A stretch of DNA of 64,000 nucleotides, taken from the NCBI GenBank assembly GCA_030272155.1, contig CP126194.1, positions 6,625,501 through 6,689,500 of the forward strand, read 5' to 3'. How positions within the stretch are numbered: the first letter of the stretch is position 1; the number at the start of each line of letters is the position of its first letter. Positions 12,985 through 30,942 of the stretch are shown piece by piece. Source of the stretch: Tetradesmus obliquus (taxonomy: Eukaryota > Chlorophyta > Chlorophyceae > Sphaeropleales > Scenedesmaceae). The notes beneath the pieces are model-generated. The model was not told where the DNA came from. It ran no database searches and saw nothing but the letters and a program-made list of their open reading frames with translations. The position numbers and the translations under genes were made by a program.

Positions 12985-14564
12985 TCACTTGCCTGCAGTC
13001 GCTGTCGGTGTGGCATTTGCTCCAGCAGGCACTGCAGCAGCTGGTGTGGCTGCAGCAGCTGGTGTGGCTGCTGCAGCTGGTGTGGCTGCTGCAGCTGGTG
13101 TGGCTGCTGCAGCTGGTGTGGCTGCTGCAGCAGCGGTTGGTGTGGCAGGTGCAGCAGCAGCAGCGCCAGGTGCAACTGCTGCTGCTGGCGTCGGCACTGC
13201 TGCTTCGCATGTCTTCTTGGGCAGCGTGGGCCGCAGTGCAGGTGTTGGGCAGGTCTCGCCAAACATGAGCTGGAAATTGCACACTCTTTGGAATGCAGTA
13301 GCGACTGCAGCAGCAGAGGCGCGGCAGCAACAACAGCAACAGAGTCAGCATGCTGTGTTGTATATATCAACTTGGCCCCGAGGGCTGTTGCCTGCAAGGC
13401 TGGCTTGTGCGCACGCATCAGAAGCGGTTTATTCTCTGCAGAACACTGCTTTCAGTGGTTGGTCTGGAAGGTGGCATCCACATCCAGCACCACTGTTATG
13501 CCGATGACAAACCATGATGAACACAACAATGAATGCAATGCTTGTCTTTGCAACTGCTATGTGAGGTGCGCATGAACTGCACAGTCCATGCAAGCAGCAG
13601 TGCTGCGCACACAACGCCATTACCACAGGCGACCATGCTTCACCCACAAATATGCTATGAAACATCAATGACAGCAGCAAACCAGCTATGACTGCTGCGC
13701 AGTGAAGCAGGAGGGAGTGCAGCACAACAGGTTGTACGCACATTGGTTGCTCAATCTAACACGAAGGATTGCATGACAAACCGCAGCAGAAAAAAATAAA
13801 GATGACTCACTGGAGCGGTAGATGTTGATGTTGCCTCCTGTCAGTTGCGTGGCAAAGTCCAGCACACCCTGCTCGCAGTTGCAGTAGTCGGCGTTGAACT
13901 GGCACGCAGACTTGCAGCACCTGCAGCAGCAGTGTCCGCTTGCAGTCTCATGGCACGGCTCCAGGGCTGCCGCCTGGGCTGCTGCTACAACAGATGCTGA
14001 CAACCAGTCACAGCGTACACCGCAGCGCAGACAGGTCGGTTTATGAATGTACACAAGCACTACCAAGTGAGCGCAGTGGCAGATGTCATGCTGTGCTTAC
14101 TGTGGTGATGGTGGTGGTGCTGTTGTCACGTAGTTCTGCACCTGCTCCTCTGTGATGTTCACGGTCTGGCCAGTGGTCCCTGTTGCAGGCTGCAGCAACC
14201 GAAGCAAGAGCAGCAGCAGCAGCAGCAGCAGTCACAAGGCATGTAGGCGACCGAGAAGAAGCACAACAGCAGTACAACTGCACCGTTGGAGCTTTGGAAT
14301 GGACATGCATGACTTGTAAAGTGATTTTGATGGTGCCTACTCAGCAACATGTGGTACAGCCAGCATGCAGGCAAGCACTGCTGATAAGATGCAGGCATCC
14401 AGGTGCCAACACCTCATACAGAAGAGTAAGAGAGGGCTATGAGCGCGGCAGCCAGCCTAAGGTTCTATTCAAAACTTACACACCCACAGACGCTGACGGG
14501 CCACTTAACTTCTAGGCATGATGCAGCTGGTGCTGCCAGGCCCTTGATACAGCAGCAATGGGTT

Positions 14565-14604
<40 letters not shown>

Positions 14605-15158
14605 TGCTAGTGCAGCAGGCTCACCACATTGAAGAAGGTCTGTGCTGCTGTGATGGTGTCGCTGCAGTATGTCTGCAGCTCGGTGCCGCCGTTCACACAT
14701 GCCTCCGGCAGTGTGCTCAGGTCAGGGGCTGGCGCTGCTGCCTGGGCATGTACTGGGTTGGCTGCGCGCACCAGCAGGGAACGGCAGCAACAGCAGCAGC
14801 AGCAGAGGCAGCAGCAGCAGCAGCAGGAAAGGAAGTTGTCAGGGAGGTCAGGCAGCTGGGCACAGAAGGAGCGACAGCAGCTGCATTGCATGCTGGCAGG
14901 CGGCAAGCCGGCCGGCAGCCTCATGGTACGTGGTGCCACCACCCAGTGGTGTAGGGCCTGATCTGCTGTAAATTTGCTGCAACACTGCACCTATCAATTC
15001 TCAGCGAAGCAGCATATGACGTGAGCACCTGCCAGCGAGTTGCAGCAGCCAGCAGGCTGATGTCAGTCACAGCTGCAGCACCAACCTGGAATGTAAGCGA
15101 CAGCCAGCATCGCCAAAAGAGCCACAGCTGAGCTGCATCGACCGCAAGTAGACCTCAT
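12985..15158 (-). CDS. Small secreted Cys-rich protein with Ala/Thr/Pro repeat tail
   Basis: Five exons (15086-15158, 14625-14761, 14101-14189, 13811-13920, 12985-13304) give 242 residues with every phase kept. Residues 1-30 are a signal peptide (hydrophobic AVALLAMLAVAYIPA, likely cut after PVHA). The mature part has ten cysteines: 46, 57, 101, 102, 106, 113, 115, 145, 155, 169. Their order (C, C, CC, CxC, C, C, with extras at 106 and 169) recalls the eight-cysteine motif of plant lipid-transfer and seed-albumin proteins, but I cannot assign it to that family. Residues about 171-242 are Ala-rich with perfect AAATPA hexapeptides, a possible O-glycosylated tail. The upstream gene at 16915 is divergent. 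I recognise no named homologue. The role is unknown; wall or matrix association is an inference. Confidence 0.75.
13030..13135 (-). repeat. 18-bp coding minisatellite (AAATPA units)
   Basis: An 18-bp unit repeats almost perfectly about five times inside the last exon of the small secreted protein. Each unit encodes six residues, so copy-number change keeps the reading frame. Confidence 0.85.
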
Positions 15159-16914
15159 CGTGTTTACAGAAGGTCTTCAAAGATATTCAGCAGCAATGTG
15201 TGTTGCAGTTCGCTCCAAATCAAAGCGAGAGATACAGGCCTGTCCAACAAAGTCAAATGCGCTGTCTAGGAGTTGCTTTATGAAGGCTAAGTACGCGAAT
15301 GTGCAACCTGCAACTAGGAAGCTGCATAAATGTCAGGTGAACCGAAGGGTGGCACCTCCATCGGTAACTGTTGCCAGCTGCGGGACCCTTGGACACACTG
15401 CTCGCCAAGGTTAACATCAACGCGCCTAAACGCTCAGCCAAATGCAGTGTAACAATTGTAAAGGCTGAGTGCAACGATGTCAAATGAGGTGATACCTGCT
15501 TGCTGTGGCCGTCTGGGACCACACCTGAGCAGCTGTTACCGGGATCTGCATCACACCTGAGGTCCCGGAACCCCTTCATGATCTGGCTTTACTGTGCCAC
15601 TTCATGCGTCGTACAGCAAGGATCTCCTAATAGACTGATGAGAGCAAAGAACCAAACAAAGAGAAACCATGCAAGGCATAGCAGTATACAGGCTGCTGGC
15701 TGCCGATCATGGGTGCTGCTTGCAGCACTGCAGGCAGCTGCAGCTGCAGCCTACTCTGCATGCCACTACAATGCATCCAAACAAGAAGCAGGAGACGCCT
15801 GGAATTGGAAAGTCAAACGTGTACATACGCTATGGCTTATTCTGTGGCGTGTGTGTGGGCAAAACCATGTGGAACACGGTGTTTGCCTCCCCCTTGAGCC
15901 TGAGGGCAGGGCTTCCCGCCCTTTGCCTGCGGAATTTCTCAAATGAACTACAACAACATACCCTGCAGGAAGCAGGCTGACTGTACTGACTGGTGCCCTT
16001 GTGGTCACAGCAAAGCCAGCCTGGCACGCTGAGTATGCTGTGGCATCCAATGCCAGTCTGAGGGCTACAGCCCCAGCTGGGGCGCAGCATTGCACACCCC
16101 CTTAGGTCGTGATAGCACGCAGGTGTTTCTGGCAGCTGTTATGCTTTCAGTGCATGCCATCCGTTGCAGAAAGCACGTTTACAGTCAGGGTTGCACTTGC
16201 TGCATACAAGCGCGTGCGTCCCACACGATTGGGGTGTCACAGCAGCACTGTGACAGCGTTGTCAGCGTGTCATATGACCATGTTTCTCTGATGCCACCAG
16301 CACTCACCAGTATGAGACTGCGGTTGCATGGCGGAGGAACGCATCTAGTTTCAATCACAGCTTGCGATTGCATGTGTGTAGACAGCGCCTGTAGAACAGT
16401 GCACAGTGATCACTAGCCAGCACTACATCAGTCAAGTGTGTTCAGTTTGGCGTATGGCTTGCTCAGCACTGCTTCTGTGACTTGGTTGGTACGAGGCACT
16501 GTATTTCAGCATCCGTTCACCGCCAACCAGTTGTCCGGAGTGCTACCTCGCGTGTCGGAATAGTCTGCCCCTCCTGTACTCTTAGCACACAAGCTGGAAC
16601 AGGCCATCATCGATCAATATAGCTTACTGTTTCGATGAGCGGTCTGATTACGGAGCGTCAGCTGCTGTCCCAGGACACTCTGATTGAAGCAAATAGCAGC
16701 AAGCAGCAGCAGTAGCCCAGAAGAGGGCCCTGCAATCACAGAACCTGTGGTGGCACGCCATGGGTCATCACCACCATAAGAAGGGCCATGGCATAGTGGG
16801 TATGTTGCCTGCAGGCAGCAGGCTTCGTGGCCACACTCGCTAAGCATAAGGTGCACATACCTCAGCCTCTGCAAAGCAGCATCAGCACCAACAGCATCAC
16901 AGAAGCATCAACTT
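15159..16914. other. Divergent intergenic region between secreted protein and kinase
   Basis: The two flanking genes point away from each other, so both promoters should lie here. No convincing exon was found; the open frames on either strand are short and not supported by splice sites that keep phase. Upstream noncoding exons of the kinase could be present. Confidence 0.45.
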
Positions 16915-19900
16915 ATGCTTGGGGCACTTGCTCTTACACATGCCATAATGCTATGTTCCACAAGGTATGAGGCTACCTGCTGTATCTATGTTTTAAAAGT
17001 TGCTGCTGCCTCCGCAGGTCATCATGCTCCTCACCACGCACTGCCATCAGAGGCGCCGCCAGTGCCCCCTGATGTCTACATAGGCATCTCCTTTTCTCCT
17101 GCAGCCATCATAGCAGCAACCAGCAGGCGCTGCAAGCTGCTGGGCCAGGGCGGCTGCGGGCGCGTCTTCGCAGCTGACCTACCAAGCACAGCCGCAGCTG
17201 ACACTGTTCCTGCAAGCAACGGCAGCCCTGCTCAAGGCCCTCCCAGCACCAACAGTGCTCAGGCAGCATCATCAGCCACTAGCAATGCCGCAAACCCTAC
17301 ACCCAAACCTAGCACCAGCACCAGCAATGTGAAAACAGCTCTGCTTCCAAAGCGCGTGGCAGTCAAGACAGCGCTGCCGCCAGCGCATGGCGCATCCTGG
17401 CAGCACAGCAGGTCCCTCATGGCAGAAGCACGAGCCCTGCGGCTTGCAGGACACCCGGCTGTCATCAAGGTCATCGGCAGCTGCTGGTCTGACGAGCTGG
17501 ACGCGCTAGTTTTTGAACTGCTGCCAGGTGGCGACTTGCAGGACAGGATGTGCCTGCCTGCACCTGCAGCAGCAGCAGCCGCAGCAGATGCTGCCTCACC
17601 TGAGCAGCAGCAGCAGCAGCAGCTGGCAGTTCCTGCAGGCAGCAGCAAGCGCGGCAGCGACGGCAGCGGCAGTGCGAGCAGCAGCGCCAGAAAGTTCCTG
17701 GCCTGGAGGCAGCGGCTGCTGATTACCTACCAGCTGGCCTCTGCGCTGGCTTCGCTACACAGCAGCAGGCCGCAGCAGCTGCTGCATCGGGACATCAAGC
17801 CGGAGAATGTGCTGCTGGATGATGAGAACAACGCAAGGCTTACAGACTTTGGCATCGCTACAGTAGTGAACATTGGCAGCGGCGCGGCAGCGCCAGCAGC
17901 AGCGAAGCAGGGTGCAACGAGCCACCAGCAGCAGCCAGGGCATGCTTTCAGCAATGGCCTTGCAGGAGGAGGAGCAGCTGCAGGCGCTGGCGTTGGAGTG
18001 CTACACAGGGCATCTGCGCCAGGCAGCCTTACTGTTGCAGCTGCTGCAAGCAGCGGCAGCAGCAGCCCAAACAGGGCCTCAGTGTGGGGCGGTGCAGCAC
18101 ACAGCCCTCCTGGCCAAGCAGCACCCATGAGCCCCGGTGCTGCTGTGGCTGCTGTAGCAGCATGGGGCAGCAGCAGCGCTAGCGCAAGCAGGCCATCTGC
18201 TTGGGGTGCTGCTGCTGCTGGTGGTGGTGCGGCTTGCAGCCCTGTTCACAGTCCTGCACAGAGCCCAGCACACAGCCCGCCAAGGCCTGGCATGATGATG
18301 GCAGCAAAGCACCAGCAGCAGCAGCGGCGGCACAGCAGCAGCGGCACGTCAGGTGCAGCTGAAGCAGTGCTGGCCCGCCTGGCAGCGCGTGGCATGGGCG
18401 GAGCAGCAGCAGCTGGCGGCGCTGGGAGTGCCGCAGCAGGCGGCAAAAGCAGCAGCGGCGGCGGCAGAGCAGCAGCAGGTGCAGGTGCAGGTAGTGCTGA
18501 TAGCAGTGGCGGCGGCGCAGTGATGGTGGTGCATCATGGCTGGGCAGGCACGCATGCTTACCTAGATCCAATGTATGAGCAGCTGGGGCAGCTGTGCGAT
18601 CGGTCCGATGTTTATGGTTTAGGGCTGATTATGGCGCAGCTAATGATGGACAGCTTTGATCCGAAGCAGGCGAAGCGCGTGCTGCAGCACACAGCACACG
18701 AGCAGAAGGTGATGCACCTGCCAGAGGCAACAGCAGACTGGCCACGGGGCAGTGCGCTGGCTTATGCTGAGCTGGCGTTGCATTGCGCAGCAGCAGATCG
18801 GCAGCAGCGGCCGAGTGCTGCGCAGCTGGCCAGTGAGCTGCGGCAGCTGGTGCTGCAGGCAAGCAAGGAGCTGGACGCAAGCAGAAGCAGCAGTGTTGAC
18901 TCAGCTAATTCCCAGCAGCAGCAGCAGCAGCGGGGCGATGCCCCTTGTCCGGCATATAGCGCTGTCAGTAAGCTGTTGCCTGGCAAGTATGGGCTGGTGC
19001 CGTCATGCCTGCATGGAGCAGCAGCTCCTGATGCTGCAGCAGCTGTGCCGGCTGCAGCTGCGGCCCTAAAGTGTCTAGCAGCTGCTGCTAGCAGCAGCAG
19101 TGGGAGCTGTGCACAGCCGGAGGCAGCAGCTGGTGGTACTGCAGCAGCAGTGCCTAGCAGGGCCAGTAGTGCTGCACGCAAAGCAGGTGATGCAAGCAAC
19201 AGCAGCAGCAGCAGCGCTTTCGCTGCCAAGAAGCAGGCAGCTGAGCTAGCCAAGCTGCAGCAGCAGCAGCTGGCAATGCTGCAGCGCCTGGCACAGCATG
19301 CTATGTCTGTTGAGCTGCTGCTGGAGCCGAACGGAACCGTGAGTGGTGGCAGTGTCACAACAGCCGCTGCAGCTGGTGCAAGTGGTGCTGCTGCTGGCAA
19401 TGGCGCTGGCACGGGTAGCAGCGGCGCTGCTGCAGCTTCTGCTGCTGCCGCTGCAGCATATGCAGCAGGTTCATGGAAGGCTGGACAGACAGCAGCGGGA
19501 GGCTCAACGCATACAGCTGTGTCTGCTGCTGGTGGCAGCATGACAAATGGCACTGCAGGCAGCAGTGCTGCTGGCAGTTGTGCTGCTGCTGAAGCAGCAG
19601 CTATTACACCGAGCCCGCTGCTGATGCGTGTCAGGGGCGGCTGGTATGCTGCTGATACCGGCAGCATTGTATTCTGCTGCAAGGGCGGCAGCAGCAGCAG
19701 CAGCAGCGCAGCTGCCGCGACTGCAGGGCCAGGCGCTGGATCTGGTGCTGGCAAGGGCAGTGGCAGCAGCAGCAGTGGTGGCAGCTGGTACGTGTTTGCT
19801 GGAAGCTATGCTGCGGGAAGGCTGCTCGGGCAGTGGCGGCTGGCAGATGCTGCAGTGGCAGCAGCAGAGTTTGTTGGGGTGGCGGCAGCTGATGGGCAGC

Positions 19901-20031
19901 AAGCAGCAGCTGCCAGGATGCTGCGCGTCGCAAGCAGCTGCGGTGCAAGCGGTGAGGGTGCGGCAGCTGTGGCTGCTGCGCGCTTTGATTGGGTGATGTA
20001 TCACACTTACCAGCAGGAGCCAGCGGCATAG
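16915..20031 (+). CDS. Ser/Thr protein kinase (receptor-like/Pelle type) with activation-segment insert
   Basis: One uninterrupted frame of 1,038 residues. Kinase landmarks: AxIIAATS lead-in, then Gly-loop LGQGGCGRVF (about 76-85), VAVK with Lys151, HRDIKPENVLL (His291-Asp293), DFG (311-313), GTHAYLDPMY (545-554) and the SDVYGLGL helix-F region. The GTxxYLDP signature and the lead-in match the plant receptor-like/IRAK group. No signal peptide or membrane helix is obvious, so a cytoplasmic form is likely. Between DFG and GTHAYLDP lie about 225 Ala/Ser/Gly/Pro-rich residues, an unusual place for an insert. The Glu of the usual DPEY/APE motif is Met. The C-terminal half (about 640-1038) is low-complexity except for a compact RGGWYAAD...FDWVMYHTY module of unknown function. 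The start is uncertain: a small intron (about 16960-17016) may interrupt the first codons. Other genes here are intron-rich. Confidence 0.85.
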   Translation: MLGALALTHAIMLCSTRYEATCCIYVLKVAAASAGHHAPHHALPSEAPPVPPDVYIGISFSPAAIIAATSRRCKLLGQGGCGRVFAADLPSTAAADTVPASNGSPAQGPPSTNSAQAASSATSNAANPTPKPSTSTSNVKTALLPKRVAVKTALPPAHGASWQHSRSLMAEARALRLAGHPAVIKVIGSCWSDELDALVFELLPGGDLQDRMCLPAPAAAAAAADAASPEQQQQQQLAVPAGSSKRGSDGSGSASSSARKFLAWRQRLLITYQLASALASLHSSRPQQLLHRDIKPENVLLDDENNARLTDFGIATVVNIGSGAAAPAAAKQGATSHQQQPGHAFSNGLAGGGAAAGAGVGVLHRASAPGSLTVAAAASSGSSSPNRASVWGGAAHSPPGQAAPMSPGAAVAAVAAWGSSSASASRPSAWGAAAAGGGAACSPVHSPAQSPAHSPPRPGMMMAAKHQQQQRRHSSSGTSGAAEAVLARLAARGMGGAAAAGGAGSAAAGGKSSSGGGRAAAGAGAGSADSSGGGAVMVVHHGWAGTHAYLDPMYEQLGQLCDRSDVYGLGLIMAQLMMDSFDPKQAKRVLQHTAHEQKVMHLPEATADWPRGSALAYAELALHCAAADRQQRPSAAQLASELRQLVLQASKELDASRSSSVDSANSQQQQQQRGDAPCPAYSAVSKLLPGKYGLVPSCLHGAAAPDAAAAVPAAAAALKCLAAAASSSSGSCAQPEAAAGGTAAAVPSRASSAARKAGDASNSSSSSAFAAKKQAAELAKLQQQQLAMLQRLAQHAMSVELLLEPNGTVSGGSVTTAAAAGASGAAAGNGAGTGSSGAAAASAAAAAAYAAGSWKAGQTAAGGSTHTAVSAAGGSMTNGTAGSSAAGSCAAAEAAAITPSPLLMRVRGGWYAADTGSIVFCCKGGSSSSSSAAAATAGPGAGSGAGKGSGSSSSGGSWYVFAGSYAAGRLLGQWRLADAAVAAAEFVGVAAADGQQAAAARMLRVASSCGASGEGAAAVAAARFDWVMYHTYQQEPAA

Positions 20032-22874
20032 ACAAGAGGTCGGAACTGTGCAGCAAGAACTGTCAGCAATTACTAGCAGCAAACGGCAGAGAGTGAGTGG
20101 AGACACATGTCTGAGCCAGCAGGGCTGTGCAAGGAGGCTTAGGTGTGTATGTCAGCCAGACATGCCCTTTCCTTACATCTTTGTTCATCATCATCATGTT
20201 ACCAAAGCTGTAGCAACTTTATCTTCAATGTCATTGTGCAGCGTCTCTCCAGCGCTGAGCTCTTTGTGGCTCGCATGCAGCATTGTCATGCAGTTCTGCT
20301 ACAGCAGTGTGACAGGGCATGGTGCGCTGCAGTGCCCGTAGTCATCATGGCGGCTTGCATGTGGCGCCTCGCAACCGCCCGTGCCCCGCCTGATTGCTGA
20401 TTTGCTGTTTTGGTGGTGGGATCCTGTCTCTTGGCGGAGCTAGCCGCTTTGAGGCAGGCCGGGGACTACGTGAGCCCTGGCAGCCACGCTGTTTTGTACG
20501 TTGTATGATGCTGTGTGTTTGCAGCACAGACGTTGGCAAGGGCTACCTTTAGGCTGGTGGTGCTGGTTAGTTGCATGTCTGTGTGTTGACCGCTGCACAC
20601 CTTTATATTCCTCTGATTGCCATGCAGTCTCCGTGTTGGGGCGGGCCGCCTGCACATCTGTGCCAGCGTGTTTGGGGCGTTTGGTGTGCCTGGGCAGCAT
20701 GCCTGTTACTGCCTCTGCATCTCTTGTGAGCTTGGCTCGCACATGGTGTTTGCTGGGCCGCCTTTTGCGTGGTTCTTCTTGTTCTCACCAAAGGCTCTGC
20801 ATGTTTTGGCCGAGTCTGTCTGTGCCTGTGCTGCATGCCTTGCCACTGCTTTTGGGGCCATGCCGTGTTTACACTGGCAGCCGCAGGTAGTGCATCATGT
20901 TTTGGCGCTGGCGCTGGCATTCTGCACAATAGTGCCTTGCCTTTGCTATTTGACCTGCCCGTTGGGTGGAAGCTTGTTTGGTCTGCTGAGTGGCTGCTGA
21001 CAAGCCGCTGTGACATGCGGTGGTGTTTGTGTGCCTTTGGGCAGCTCTGCATTTTTCCAGCCATCTTTTCACTGCCCAAGCTGCGCTCCGCCCCAGGCTG
21101 AGCTGCGGCTTGGTGAGCTCAGCCCGCCCGCAATGCAGTTAGTGCATGGCGGCCCTGTGTTCTCTCTGCATTGCTTGCCGTCACTGACACTGCTGGCAGC
21201 ACTTTATCTTCCACTTCTCGTATGAGGATACAATTTCTGGGGACAAACTGTGTGGAGTAAGGAAGGCGGCTGTGCTAGCATGGCCATATGCCGAAACTTA
21301 CACACGGGGGCCATTTCTCTGGGGTTGGGCCTCACATGAGTGACGGCCTGTGCTGAGCTTCCTGCAGTTTTCCTGTGTTTTCGGGTGTTCGTTGCAACGT
21401 AGTTGCCTGTGCACACCGTGTAACCCCTCTTCTCTCTCTTTCAATGTCTGTTGGGGCAATGATGGCGTTGCCAGGGCAATGCAGGTGCTCGTGCGAATTG
21501 TGTGCCAGTTCATGGCAGACCCTTTTTTGGTGCTGTGAGCAACTTGCTGTCCTTCATTTCTTTGCAGCACAGTGCAGTGCCATCTGGCTACAGGCTACGT
21601 GTTGTGCACATGACAGCATGATGTGTGCAGGATGCGTCTGCACGCATTGGGCTTCATGACGTTTCTTAACCTCGCGTGTATTGAGCAAGTGATTTACCGT
21701 CTACCAGCAGCGCATAGGCTGGTAGTGCAGCACTCTATCACAGCGGTATGCTGTCACCTGTTGGCGGCTGATGCATACACACCTGGTTGTTTCCTGACAA
21801 TGGCGTTTACTGTTGTACCTGAAACATCATGCTGCGATTTCATACTGAATTTCATCAGATGGTGGTGAACTAGCTGCGGTAGCTGTATCAATGGGTGCTA
21901 CCCAGCTTAGCCAAACACTGTTATGTACAGGAGCTGCGCAGGCGTGCACAGAGCTTGTGCTACGAGCACCATTTGATATGTGATGCGAGAGTTTACCCGG
22001 CATGCAATTTGCATGTGCGCAATGGCGATACTCAAACATCTTCACCCGTTGCTCTGCACTCCTTTTCTTGCCAAATGCTGCAGCCTTTGACAGCATAGAA
22101 GGGCGTTTGACTGGTGGTAATTGTTACAGCACAGTGCTAATTCAGCACACGCTATGCAGCAGCGCTTGCAGGTAACCCTGAGTGCGTTGCTGTCACTTTG
22201 GCTGAGTCAACAGCTGCGTACACCGCACACCAACGCCACAATTTCGGCAACTAACACACAGCAATCAACCCAACGCGCTCCTTTGCCAACTACAAAGACA
22301 GGCATGCATCAGGGCACGTCAAACATGAGTATGTGCTCAAAGCATGCAGCTCATGCTGGCGGCACCCATGTGTACACCTGTCAGAGATTGTCTTTCATGG
22401 TATGTGCTGTTGGTGTTCTTTCAATCCTGCGGTGCACCTGTACAAACACGCTTAGTCACTCTCAGAAACACACAAGCGGCGCCTCGCGGCGCTTCGCACA
22501 CAGCAACAGTACTGCCATACCCATGGCAACAGCGGCACTGCCTTCTGCTTCCCTGGCATTACTGCTGTAGCAGCATATGCCGGCTGTCCCAGCAGCAAGA
22601 CACCAGTTTGACTGGAAGTCTGGGAGTCTGCAGCAGCAAGACACCAGTTTGACTGGAAGTCTGGGAGTCTGCAGTTGGATTGACTTGACAGCCCCAAATA
22701 CATGGTACGCATCACCAGATACATAGCTGACAAACGCATACCGCCCGCTGCGTGGGTGGTGACTGTGCGCCAGAACGCGCCGGGTGCACCTGCTGCAGGT
22801 GCGGCATATACCGTATCCCCCAAGCTCGCATGCAACAGCCAGGCTGTAGCTTCCTGCCTGTACACGCCCAGCTA
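20032..22874. other. Convergent intergenic region
   Basis: The kinase (+) and FTSH11 (-) both end here, so it should hold two 3'UTRs. About 20400-21600 is G/T-rich on the plus strand, giving Cys/Leu-rich frames with no domain. No gene was recognised. A perfect tandem duplication sits at 22591-22673. Confidence 0.45.
22591..22673. repeat. 41-bp perfect tandem duplication
   Basis: Two head-to-tail copies of a 41-bp unit starting AGCAGCAAGACACC lie about 200 bases beyond the FTSH11 stop codon, probably in its 3'UTR or flank. Confidence 0.9.
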
Positions 22875-30357
<7,483 letters not shown>

Positions 30358-30942
30358 GTTGCGTCTGTGACGACTAACAGCATCGAAGAAACGAAAAACG
30401 AACAGCGTCAGAAGCCATAGCACCAATTAGTGCAGGACGACGCCGAGCCAACACCAAGCCCTCCATGTGTACACTCCACATGCGTGCATGCATGCTACTG
30501 CGTGGGTTGTATTACGACGTAATCGATGCTTGAAACCTTTCATTTGTGCTGCTCCGCACCTGCTCGCCCGAGGGTGAAGGAAAGCACTTGCTGGGAAAAG
30601 GAAGACAACGGTACGAGCTCGATCCTGAGCAGAACAATTATGTAAATTTGTAAAACAGTTTTTTTAGTTATATGTGCCGCACCAGCGATGCAAGTGTAAG
30701 GCTTGGCTTGTGTCCGTCGCCTGCCGTGCTTGGATCCGTTCCTTGAAAGTTCAGTGACAGGTAACCAGCGATCACATACCAACCAACACACCCTGGCAGC
30801 TGCACGTTCTCGCCAAGAGGCAAGTTGTCAACACTGAACCACAGATAACAAACTGCCATAACACACAAACCACCCATCAAGGAATTTCGTTTCCGCCACC
30901 ACCTTCACCACCCGCCTATCCTAACTGAGAACCAATGACGCA
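30358..30942. other. Intergenic region, FTSH11 upstream flank
   Basis: These 585 bases separate the FTSH11 start from the CFAP99 stop, both genes on the minus strand. They should hold the FTSH11 promoter and the CFAP99 3' end. An AT-rich part (about 30630-30670) is present. No coding frame was recognised. Confidence 0.5.

Noticed and set aside
15074..15085. A 12-13-base gap between a signal-peptide exon and a VTDISLLAAATRW stretch as an intron
   Set aside because: Far too short for a spliceosomal intron; joining the signal exon to 14761 instead keeps phase and gives a normal 324-base intron.
20140..21660. Overlapping Cys/Leu-rich plus-strand frames after the kinase
   Set aside because: They reflect G/T-rich composition; no domain, signal or splice support.
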